Assembly: GCF_016820495.1 (NCBI RefSeq) | Contig: NZ_JADHDU010000002.1 | Location: forward strand, 186,001 to 250,000 | Length of the DNA: 64,000 nt | Source of the DNA: Planococcus beigongshangi | GTDB lineage: Bacteria; Bacillota; Bacilli; Bacillales_A; Planococcaceae | Reading direction: 5' to 3' | Shown here: piece after piece, positions 9,373 to 15,931 of the stretch | Layout: every line of letters begins with the position of its first letter | Numbering within the stretch: position 1 is the stretch's first letter | Made by a program: the position numbers and the translations under genes | The notes under the pieces: model-generated | What the model was told of the DNA's origin: nothing | Database searches by the model: none | The model's input: the letters and a program-made list of their open reading frames with translations, nothing else

Positions 9373-9494
9373 GCGTTCGTAAAAGTACACCTTTACGAAC
9401 ACCCCAAAAACACCCAAAATCATCAATAATAACGTTCGCAAACGTCTCAAACGACTTTACGAACGTTCACGAACATGCTCCCACTTTCTCGAAC
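9373..9494. repeat. Putative serine-resolvase res site (three subsites)
   Basis: Three inverted-repeat subsites lie in a row. Site I at 9375-9400 has perfect arms GTTCGTAAA / TTTACGAAC around 8 bp. Site II at 9434-9464 has arms GTTCGCAAA / TTTACGAAC with a longer 13-bp centre. Site III at 9465-9494 has arms GTTCACGAA / TTCTCGAAC and directly abuts site II. One short site followed after a gap by a longer and an adjacent third site is the known layout of Tn3-family and beta-type res/six sites. No resolvase gene is in the window, so the assignment rests on architecture alone. Confidence 0.6.
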
Positions 9495-9587
9495 ACTTTT
9501 CATAATATCTTTTCTATGGAAGTGTATACCGGCCTGCCTCGATTTACAGCAACCACATTACCAATAAATCAAAATTAAGAAATAAAA

Positions 9588-9614
9588 AAGAAGATGCCGG
9601 AAAGGCACCTTCTT
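9588..9614 (-). terminator. Terminator after the FMN reductase gene
   Basis: The stem AAGAAGATGCC/GGCACCTTCTT with a 5-base loop is followed on the minus strand by a T-run, just after the stop at 9631. Confidence 0.75.
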
Positions 9615-9630
9615 ATTGCATCAAATTATT

Positions 9631-10173
9631 TTAACGAATTGTCTTCAACGCTGTGGACCACGGGATGACCTGATCCAGCATTTGATTGACTGAATCTGCC
9701 TGCACTGGAGCGGGTTTCAATACTGCACCATTTTCAAAGTCGGTGAATAGTGACAACGCCGGGTGGACACGTACATCCGCCACAAGCAATTCGCCAAGGA
9801 TGCCACGCAGATGTTCTGTCGCACGCGCACCGCCTACCGAACCGTAGGAAACGATTCCTGCAGCTTTGTTGTTCCATTCCACACGCAGGTAATCGAGTGC
9901 GTTTTTAAGAGAAGCGGTGATGGAATGGTTATATTCCTGGACGATGAATACGAATCCGTCCTGCTCTGCTACTGCCTGTGACCATACAGCCGCTCCTGAT
10001 GCATCTTGCCCGTTTTCACCAAGCAATGGCAATTTATAATCAGCGATGTCGATGATTGTGTAGTTAGCGTCGCCGCGCTTGTCAGCCAATTCTTTTACCC
10101 ATTCACCTACTTGCGGGCTCAAGCGCCCCTCGCGAGTTGATCCCAAGATAATACCGATGTTTAGTTTAGTCAT
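9631..10173 (-). CDS. NAD(P)H-dependent FMN reductase / azoreductase-like protein
   Basis: About 180 aa, flavodoxin-like. The N-terminal phosphate-binding loop GIILGSTREGR, then QEYNHSITASLKNALDYL and SYGSVGGARA, are the FMN-contact motifs of the NADPH-dependent FMN_red family (PF03358). It reduces FMN, quinones or azo dyes with NAD(P)H. The ATG at 10173 is chosen because GGAGG lies 8 bases upstream; the longer frame from 10224 has no site. It follows the ring-cleaving dioxygenase by about 70 bp and is probably co-transcribed with it under the MhqR-like repressor, giving a quinone-detoxification pair. Confidence 0.85.
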   Translation of the reverse strand: MTKLNIGIILGSTREGRLSPQVGEWVKELADKRGDANYTIIDIADYKLPLLGENGQDASGAAVWSQAVAEQDGFVFIVQEYNHSITASLKNALDYLRVEWNNKAAGIVSYGSVGGARATEHLRGILGELLVADVRVHPALSLFTDFENGAVLKPAPVQADSVNQMLDQVIPWSTALKTIR

Positions 10174-10241
10174 TTTTGTTTCCTCCTGTTGTTTGGTTTT
10201 AAATAGTTTTGAAAAAATTGTCATTGCCTAAAAGCTCCTTC

Positions 10242-11225
10242 TTACAGATATTCTTTTTCGATCGTGCGGGTACTGCGGACTGTATCGATCGGCCGCACCA
10301 TGTTTTCGATGCGCTCGCGCTGTGCTTCTAGAAACGGCGGAAGGCTCAATTTCTCTCCCAGCGTTTCATAAGGCTCATCTCCCATGAAGCCTGGACCATC
10401 CGTCGCCCATTCGAACAAGATACCTGGAGCCACACGTGCATATAAGGATTCGAAGAAGAAACGGTCGACATATCCGGAAGTGCTGAATCCGGCTGTCTGC
10501 ATGTGGTCGATCCACTCATTCAGCGCAGCGGTGTCATGGACGCGGAACGCTGTATGGTGAACGGTGCCGAAGCCTTGCTGGCCGGCTGGCAGAATTGTGT
10601 TATATTCGACGATGACCTGTGCTCCGTTGCCCCCTTCTCCCATTTCGAAAAGGTGCAGAGATCCTTCTTTTGCGATTTCACGCATGCCCATCGCTTTTTC
10701 CAGCACTTCTTTCAAATAATCAAACTGGGCGATCCGGATGTGGATCGGTCCAAGCCCCGTTATCGCGAATTCGAGCGGTACGGGACCGTTTTGCCACGGT
10801 GTCCCGGATGCGATGCCTTCATTCGATTCATCCGACACCAGCATATATTGCTGATCGTCGAAATCGGCGAACGACAACGTTTTCTTTCCGAATAGTTCTT
10901 TGACGCCCGTATGTTTCACTTCGTATTTATCGAAACGCTTGACCCAATAGTCGAGGGCAGCATCTGTCGGCACACGGAATGCCGTCTTGTAGATTTCATT
11001 CGTCCCGTGCTTCCCTTTAGGAATTCCAGGGAAATCGAAGAATGTCATATCCGTGCCTGCAGACCCTTTATCATCTGCGAAAAACAGATGGTAAGTCTGG
11101 ATATCATCCTGGTTGACTGTTTTCTTCACCAGGCGCATGCCCAGTACATAAGTGAAAAATTCATAGTTTTTCTCTGCGCTGCTTGTAATTGCTGTCACGT
11201 GGTGGATTCCTTTTAATTCGTTCAT
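10242..11225 (-). CDS. Ring-cleaving dioxygenase of the VOC superfamily (MhqO/MhqE-like)
   Basis: 327 aa made of two vicinal-oxygen-chelate modules. The first starts at GIHHVTAITSSAEKNYEFF (about residue 5), the second near 150 (LEFAITGLGPIHIRI) with GTVHHTAFRV further on. The paired HH motifs (IHHV, VHHTAF) and a late Glu (LFEWATDGPG) are the expected metal ligands. B. subtilis MhqA/E/O have this build and degrade hydroquinone adducts. AAAGGAG precedes the ATG. A palindromic operator lies 30-47 bp upstream of the start, linking it to the divergently regulated cluster next door. Confidence 0.88.
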   Translation of the reverse strand: MNELKGIHHVTAITSSAEKNYEFFTYVLGMRLVKKTVNQDDIQTYHLFFADDKGSAGTDMTFFDFPGIPKGKHGTNEIYKTAFRVPTDAALDYWVKRFDKYEVKHTGVKELFGKKTLSFADFDDQQYMLVSDESNEGIASGTPWQNGPVPLEFAITGLGPIHIRIAQFDYLKEVLEKAMGMREIAKEGSLHLFEMGEGGNGAQVIVEYNTILPAGQQGFGTVHHTAFRVHDTAALNEWIDHMQTAGFSTSGYVDRFFFESLYARVAPGILFEWATDGPGFMGDEPYETLGEKLSLPPFLEAQRERIENMVRPIDTVRSTRTIEKEYL

Positions 11226-11254
11226 TTTATCCGCTCCTTTAATTTAAAATACAG

Positions 11255-11272
11255 TATCTCGAATTAGAGATA
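11255..11272. promoter_or_regulatory. MhqR-type operator upstream of the dioxygenase
   Basis: TATCTCGAATTAGAGATA is an 18-bp palindrome with one mismatch. It matches the MhqR box known in B. subtilis (ATCTCGAATTCGAGAT type). It lies in the promoter region of the dioxygenase gene, downstream of the MarR-family gene. Confidence 0.75.
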
Positions 11273-11290
11273 ATTACTGCGTAAAAAAAA

Positions 11291-11725
11291 TTAGACTTCC
11301 ATGGCCTTGTAGCCGACTTTCTTCAGATCACTGATTAAAACTTCGGTCTCATCCGCAGCCAGTTCCAGGAACAATGCATCGATTTTCTTCTCATGCTCTG
11401 GCCAGATCTGCTTCATCAACGCCTGTCCTTCTTGAGTAAGCTCAGCGTAAGTCACCCGGCGGTCTGTGGGGCATTCTGTGCGTCTGACGTAATCCTTGGC
11501 CTCTAATTTGTCGACCACATAAGTAATGCTGCTGCTGGCGATCAGCACCTTTTTGCCAATCGATTGAATCGGCTGTCTGCCCTGGTGGTACAATAACTCC
11601 AGAACAGAAAATTCGGTGGGGTTCAGACCGCTTGCGGCTGCATCGCTTTTGATAACTTCCCGTACGGCATCAGCTGCCCGGATAATCACAGCGACCGCCT
11701 TCAGATTGCGATTCGGTAAATCCAT
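11291..11725 (-). CDS. mhqR: MarR-family repressor, MhqR-like
   Basis: 144 aa. Winged HTH with a helical dimer interface: LNPTEFSVLELLYHQGRQPIQSIGKKVLIASSSITYVVDKLE is the DNA-binding helix pair and TDRRVTYAELTQEG the wing (DxR motif). The ATG at 11725 is chosen because GAGGTGAAAGGG stands directly before it; the frame also opens at a GTG 9 bases earlier. Two near-identical palindromes flank the gene, one before it (11758-11775) and one between it and the dioxygenase, which fits autoregulation plus control of the neighbours. The quinone-sensing role is inferred from box and context. Confidence 0.82.
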   Translation of the reverse strand: MDLPNRNLKAVAVIIRAADAVREVIKSDAAASGLNPTEFSVLELLYHQGRQPIQSIGKKVLIASSSITYVVDKLEAKDYVRRTECPTDRRVTYAELTQEGQALMKQIWPEHEKKIDALFLELAADETEVLISDLKKVGYKAMEV

Positions 11726-11757
11726 CCCTTTCACCTCTTCATTGTTTTTAATTCATA

Positions 11758-11775
11758 TATCTTTAATTCGAGATA
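11758..11775. promoter_or_regulatory. MhqR-type operator upstream of mhqR
   Basis: TATCTTTAATTCGAGATA is a second 18-bp copy of the operator at 11255-11272 with a slightly weaker dyad. It lies about 33-50 bp upstream of the repressor start. Confidence 0.7.
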
Positions 11776-11908
11776 AGTATACCATGCTGAAATTTAAAGG
11801 TCAACCGATTGATTTGCTTCTATTGAATCCTCGTCTTTATAAACAGATGGTTTTTCCTTTTCCCTGCTTTAAAAACTGTGTATACTTTAAAGTAATGAAA
11901 TAGCAAGC

Positions 11909-12038
11909 CAATGTTTTCTAGGGTTCCGCAAGCTCCGGCTTGGCCTGGTCCGAGAGAAAACGCACAGCACCTGCTGTGACACGGAGGGACAAAAGCCTGG
12001 GAGAAACTGTACAACAGTTTTTTCCGGGTTTTTTTATT
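11909..12038 (+). ncRNA. Guanidine-I (ykkC) riboswitch with terminator
   Basis: The leader contains the conserved blocks of the ykkC class in order: CTAGGGTTCCG (11919-11929), GGTCCGAGAGAAAACGCAC (about 11947-11965) and ACACGGAGGGACAAAAGCC (about 11979-11998). It runs into a terminator with arms CCTGGGAGAAACTGT / ACAGTTTTTTCCGGG and a T-run ending near 12038. A TATACT -10-like box is at 11881-11886. Guanidinium binding should favour the antiterminated form and switch on the two downstream exporters. Confidence 0.93.
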
Positions 12039-12057
12039 TTGAAATGGAGGATTTAAT

Positions 12058-12399
12058 ATGAATAAAGAATGGATCAAAGTTTACATCGCCGCATTCTTCG
12101 AAGTTTTTTGGGTCATCGGCCTGAAGCACGCAGACAGCTTCTGGCCTTGGGTGGGCACAATTATTGCGATAATCGTCAGTTTCTATCTGATGATCATGGC
12201 GGGCCGGAAACTTCCGGTCGGCACAGTGTATGCGGTTTTCGTCGGAATGGGAACAGCCGGGACAGTCTTGGCGGAAATCATGATTTTCAGTGAACCGCTC
12301 CAATGGTCGAAGATCTTCCTGATCGGTGTGCTCCTCGCAGGAGTCATCGGATTGAAATTGGTGACAGAAGACAAATCGGATAAAGGAGCTGAAGCCTGA
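12058..12399 (+). CDS. ykkC: SMR-family guanidinium exporter subunit (YkkC-like)
   Basis: 113 aa with four predicted membrane helices, the size of small multidrug resistance proteins. The conserved glutamate of helix 1 is present ([17 protein letters not shown], near residue 14), as is the [17 protein letters not shown] segment of helix 3. A charged C-tail replaces the hydrophobic end of its partner. GGAGG precedes the ATG. Placement behind a guanidine-I riboswitch argues for guanidinium/H+ antiport (Gdx type) rather than broad drug export. The stop overlaps the next start by one base (TGATG), and the two proteins probably form a heteromer. Confidence 0.92.
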   Translation: MNKEWIKVYIAAFFEVFWVIGLKHADSFWPWVGTIIAIIVSFYLMIMAGRKLPVGTVYAVFVGMGTAGTVLAEIMIFSEPLQWSKIFLIGVLLAGVIGLKLVTEDKSDKGAEA

Positions 12400-12713
12400 T
12401 GGCCTGGATTTCCCTTGTTATTGCCGGATTATTTGAAATGGCCGGAGTCGCAATGATCAATAAATGGCATCATGACCGGAAATGGCTGTCCATGGCCATG
12501 ATGCTCGCCGGCTTTGCCTTCAGTTTCATCTTTTTGTCGATCGCGATGGAAACATTGCCGATGGGCACCGCTTATGCAGTCTGGACCGGAATCGGTGCAT
12601 CGGGAGGCGCCATTATAGGGATGCTGTTCTATAATGAAGATAAGGATTGGAAAAGAATCCTCTTCATTGCCATGGTGCTCGGTTCCGCTGTCGGATTGAA
12701 AATGGTTTCTTAA
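12399..12713 (+). CDS. ykkD: SMR-family guanidinium exporter subunit (YkkD-like)
   Basis: 104 aa with four membrane helices. It has the helix-1 glutamate (VIAGLFEMAGVAMI, near residue 13) and the GTAYAVWTGIGASGGAIIG signature of helix 3. It is translationally coupled to ykkC through the TGATG overlap, and the operon ends at a strong terminator 14 bp after the stop. Paired SMR genes usually work as antiparallel heterodimers. Confidence 0.92.
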   Translation: MAWISLVIAGLFEMAGVAMINKWHHDRKWLSMAMMLAGFAFSFIFLSIAMETLPMGTAYAVWTGIGASGGAIIGMLFYNEDKDWKRILFIAMVLGSAVGLKMVS

Positions 12714-12726
12714 CTAGAGTAAGAAG

Positions 12727-12755
12727 GCTTCCGCAAATCAGCGGAAGCTTTTTTT
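12727..12755 (+). terminator. Terminator after ykkCD
   Basis: Perfect 8-bp stem GCTTCCGC/GCGGAAGC with a 6-base loop and a 7-T tract. Confidence 0.85.
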
Positions 12756-12834
12756 ATACGCTTTCACATGTTAATCACGCATTCTTTATGGGTATAGAAA
12801 AACAACAGAGGATGTAAAATGAGGAGGAAATTAT

Positions 12835-13311
12835 ATGGATTCAACGATTTGGTGGATTATTGCGCTCGGCATACTGGTACTCGGGCTCATCATTGCAGGA
12901 GTCGGTGTTTTTCTTTTCATCAAAGGCATGAAGGAGCCGATGAAAAAGATCAAAGGTTCTGCCGGAAATCTGAAAGAACGATTCGACAAACTGAATCTCG
13001 AAGTTTCAAGCCTGCAGCACACGGCGACGGAACTTTCAGAGGAAATAGCTGTAAAATCTGAAAAGATCAACGTGCTGGTCGATGCCGGAAAAGGCACCAT
13101 GAATTCACTGGTCGATCTGAATGCATCTGTACGCGCGATAACAGACAGACTTGTCTACCGCGCAGAACATGACAAGGAAAACAATCGCCAGGTGAAACGA
13201 GTGACGGATACGGCAGAGGACATCATTCATCTGCCGGAAAATCTGCAGACGCTCCATTCCAATGTAGAAAAGGAAAATTCCGAGATGCTGCATTTCGAAG
13301 AAGTGCGCTGA
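12835..13311 (+). CDS. DUF948 domain-containing membrane protein
   Basis: 158 aa. One N-terminal membrane helix (about residues 5-30) is followed by a long charged, heptad-rich helix (about 45-115), the build of the DUF948 family common in Firmicutes. No enzyme motif is visible. Function unknown; related proteins sit next to general-stress genes in other Bacilli, but nothing of that kind is here. GAGGAGG stands before the ATG. The gene is monocistronic with a terminator after it. Confidence 0.75.
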   Translation: MDSTIWWIIALGILVLGLIIAGVGVFLFIKGMKEPMKKIKGSAGNLKERFDKLNLEVSSLQHTATELSEEIAVKSEKINVLVDAGKGTMNSLVDLNASVRAITDRLVYRAEHDKENNRQVKRVTDTAEDIIHLPENLQTLHSNVEKENSEMLHFEEVR

Positions 13312-13327
13312 TTCAGAATTGAAAAGC

Positions 13328-13357
13328 AAAAAGGCAGCCTTCACCGGCTGCCTTTTT
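13328..13357 (+). terminator. Terminator after the DUF948 gene
   Basis: Perfect 12-bp stem AAAAAGGCAGCC/GGCTGCCTTTTT with a 6-base loop. Confidence 0.85.
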
Positions 13358-13469
13358 CTATGGCGTCATGCTAAATTTTTTTAATTGATAATAGTTTACA
13401 TAATAATAATATTAAAACATAAGCATTCTCTTATATGACTATCTTCTACAGTCCATTTGCTTTACACAT

Positions 13470-13499
13470 AAAAAAAAGTGCCCCTTAAAAGAGGCACTT
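13470..13499 (-). terminator. Terminator of the parEC operon
   Basis: Read on the minus strand, AAGTGCC...GGCACTT forms a hairpin followed by an 8-T tract, 6 bases after the parC stop. Confidence 0.8.
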
Positions 13500-13504
13500 C
13501 GGGT

Positions 13505-15931
13505 TTATTCTTTTGAATGGACTAAGTAGACAGATTCCACTTTTCCATCCGATGCTTCATCCAGCACAAATGAGCCGTTAGAATAGCGGTCTACCGGTTT
13601 CAGATTGCCGGCCGGGAGAGTCAGGCGGACATTCTTAGCAGTCTCCAGAATGATCTCTTCCCCGTTTGTCACACCTTGAACAGAAATGACACGGTGCGGA
13701 TTCGATTTCAATTCACGGAGCATGACAACACCGCGTTTTGCACGGCTGCCCGTTTCGAACTCAGTGAGCCGCATTTTCTTTGCTGCTCCGCGCTGAGTGA
13801 CGACGATCAAATCCTGTTTCACTTCCGGATCCAATAAGATGGCGGATACGGCAACGTCTTTGTCTTTCAGATTGACGCCTTTTACTCCGGCTGTCCGAAG
13901 ACCCGTCAGCGGTACTTCTTCAATCGGGAAACGGACACCATAAGCATGGTTTGTGCCGATGAACAATTCATTTTCTTTTGTTACCAGACCCGCAAAGATC
14001 ATTGAATCGTCTTTTTTCAGATTCATCGTCTTGATCGTACGGGAATAACGCTGCACTTGATATTCCTTCAAGGCAGAGCGTTTCACCTGACCGAGTTTCG
14101 ACACGGTGAGGATGCTTGCATCTGCGTCAAAGTTTTCGAATGGATAGACAGCGATTATGGATTCATCGGATTCCAATTGGACGATGCTCGATAAATGCTG
14201 ACCGAGATCTTTCCACTTGATGTCCGGGAGTTCATTGATCGGCTGATAGACGAAATTCCCTTTCGACGTGAAGATCAAGATGGTATGCTGCGTATTCAAA
14301 TTGGCTTCAAACAGCAGATGATCTGATTCCTTCATTGCAAAGTCCCGGCCATTTGAAGCAGCATGCGAGCGCGTGCTGGTCCGTTTTACATATCCTTCTT
14401 TTGTAACAGTCACCACCACTTCCTCACTCGGGATCATGACTTCACGGGTAATCGTGATTTCTTCGATCTTCTCTTCGATCACGGAGCGGCGTGGTTCGGC
14501 AAATTGCTTCCGCACTCCTGCCAATTCCTTTTTGATGACATTTTTCAATTTCGTGGTGCTTGTCAAAATACCGGTCAGTTCCTCGATCAGTTTTTTCAGC
14601 GAAGCTTCCTCTTTTTGCAAATCAGTGATATCCGTGTTGGTCAACCTGTAAAGCTGCAAAGAAACGATCGCTTCAGCCTGTGCTTCAGAAAAAGCAAAAG
14701 ATTCGATCAGGTTGTTTTTGGCATCCCGCTTGTCTTTCGATGCGCGGATCGTTTTGATGACTTTATCGAGAATCGACAAAGCCTTCATCAAACCTTCCAC
14801 AATATGCATCCGGTCTTTCGCTTTATGGAGATCGAATTCCGAACGTTTGGTCACGATGTCTTTTTGGTGATCGATATAGGCGTCCAGCATGGATTGCAGC
14901 GTCATCATGGTCGGACGGCGTTTATAGATGGCGACCATATTGAAGTTATAGCTCACCTGCAGATCCGTATTTTTGTACAGATAGTTCAAGATGCCCGATG
15001 CCTGCACATCTTTCTTCAGTTCGATGACGATGCGGAGTCCGCTTCGGTCCGACTCGTCACGCACTTCGGATATACCTTCCAGTTTACGGTCAAAACGCTG
15101 ATCATCGATTTTTTTGATCATCGATGCTTTATTGACTTCGAACGGTATTTCCGTGATCACGATCTGTTCCTTGCCGCCTTTTAAAGGTTCGATCTCCGCT
15201 TTGGAACGGACAATGATTTTCCCTTTGCCGGTCTCATAAGCTTTACGGATGCCGTCGACCCCCTGGATGATGCCGCCTGTCGGGAAATCCGGTCCCTGGA
15301 TGACTTTCATCAGTTCATCAACAGTCGCATTCGGGTTATCCATGCGCATCAATACTGCGTCCAGCACTTCATGCAGGGCATGAGGCGGAATATCCGTTGC
15401 ATACCCAGCGGAAATACCGGTAGAACCGTTTACCAATAAATTAGGGAAACGCGCAGGTAAAACAGTCGGTTCCATATCCGAATCATCAAAGTTCGGGATG
15501 AATTCGACTGTCCGTTTGTCGATATCGCGCAATAATTCTCCGGCAATTGCAGAAAGCCGGGCTTCCGTATAACGCATTGCTGCCGGAGAGTCCCCGTCCA
15601 TCGATCCGTTATTGCCGTGCATTTCCACCAGCATGTGACGGATTTTCCAGTCCTGGCTGAGGCGGACCATTGCTTCGTAAACCGAGCTGTCGCCGTGCGG
15701 GTGATAATTCCCGATGACATTACCGACAGTTTTAGCCGACTTGCGGAAAGCTTTGTCGTTCGTGTTGCCTTCGTGATACATGGCGTAAAGAATCCGCCGC
15801 TGTACCGGTTTCAGGCCGTCGCGTGCATCCGGCAGCGCACGGTCCTGGATGATGTATTTACTGTAACGCCCAAACCGATCGCCGATGACTTCTTCCAATG
15901 GCAGATCTTGAAAACGTTCGATTTGCGTCAT
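13505..15931 (-). CDS. parC: DNA topoisomerase IV subunit A
   Basis: 808 aa, the breakage-reunion subunit that decatenates daughter chromosomes with ParE. The catalytic tyrosine is Y121 in AMRYTEAR. The quinolone-resistance region reads HPHGDSSVYEAM, with the Ser and Glu of susceptible enzymes in place (S82 and E86 here, equivalent to S80/E84 of S. aureus GrlA), so no resistance substitution is seen. The C-terminal half holds the beta-pinwheel repeats (about 500-800). The start overlaps the parE stop by 4 bases (ATGA), with GAGGAGG inside the parE end, so the two are translationally coupled. Confidence 0.97.
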   Translation of the reverse strand: MTQIERFQDLPLEEVIGDRFGRYSKYIIQDRALPDARDGLKPVQRRILYAMYHEGNTNDKAFRKSAKTVGNVIGNYHPHGDSSVYEAMVRLSQDWKIRHMLVEMHGNNGSMDGDSPAAMRYTEARLSAIAGELLRDIDKRTVEFIPNFDDSDMEPTVLPARFPNLLVNGSTGISAGYATDIPPHALHEVLDAVLMRMDNPNATVDELMKVIQGPDFPTGGIIQGVDGIRKAYETGKGKIIVRSKAEIEPLKGGKEQIVITEIPFEVNKASMIKKIDDQRFDRKLEGISEVRDESDRSGLRIVIELKKDVQASGILNYLYKNTDLQVSYNFNMVAIYKRRPTMMTLQSMLDAYIDHQKDIVTKRSEFDLHKAKDRMHIVEGLMKALSILDKVIKTIRASKDKRDAKNNLIESFAFSEAQAEAIVSLQLYRLTNTDITDLQKEEASLKKLIEELTGILTSTTKLKNVIKKELAGVRKQFAEPRRSVIEEKIEEITITREVMIPSEEVVVTVTKEGYVKRTSTRSHAASNGRDFAMKESDHLLFEANLNTQHTILIFTSKGNFVYQPINELPDIKWKDLGQHLSSIVQLESDESIIAVYPFENFDADASILTVSKLGQVKRSALKEYQVQRYSRTIKTMNLKKDDSMIFAGLVTKENELFIGTNHAYGVRFPIEEVPLTGLRTAGVKGVNLKDKDVAVSAILLDPEVKQDLIVVTQRGAAKKMRLTEFETGSRAKRGVVMLRELKSNPHRVISVQGVTNGEEIILETAKNVRLTLPAGNLKPVDRYSNGSFVLDEASDGKVESVYLVHSKE

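Larger units (their letters stand above)
9082..9630. other. Intergenic region right of the mer operon
   Basis: About 550 bp without a supported gene. It contains the res-like array (9373-9494) and a terminator for the gene at 9631. A weak hairpin followed by T's near 9149-9190 is not convincing as a terminator. This is the junction between the metal island and conserved chromosome. Confidence 0.6.

Noticed and set aside
3841-9500. Tn3-family transposon ends around the mer genes
   Set aside because: No 38-bp GGGG-type inverted repeats or transposase gene could be found in the window; only the res-like site is present.
14363-15184. 273-codon plus-strand frame inside parC
   Set aside because: It is antisense to a well-conserved gene, has no ribosome site, and its composition is that of a reverse-complement shadow.
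15600-15700. Quinolone-resistance substitution in parC
   Set aside because: The key Ser and Glu positions (HPHGDSSVYE) carry the residues of susceptible enzymes.
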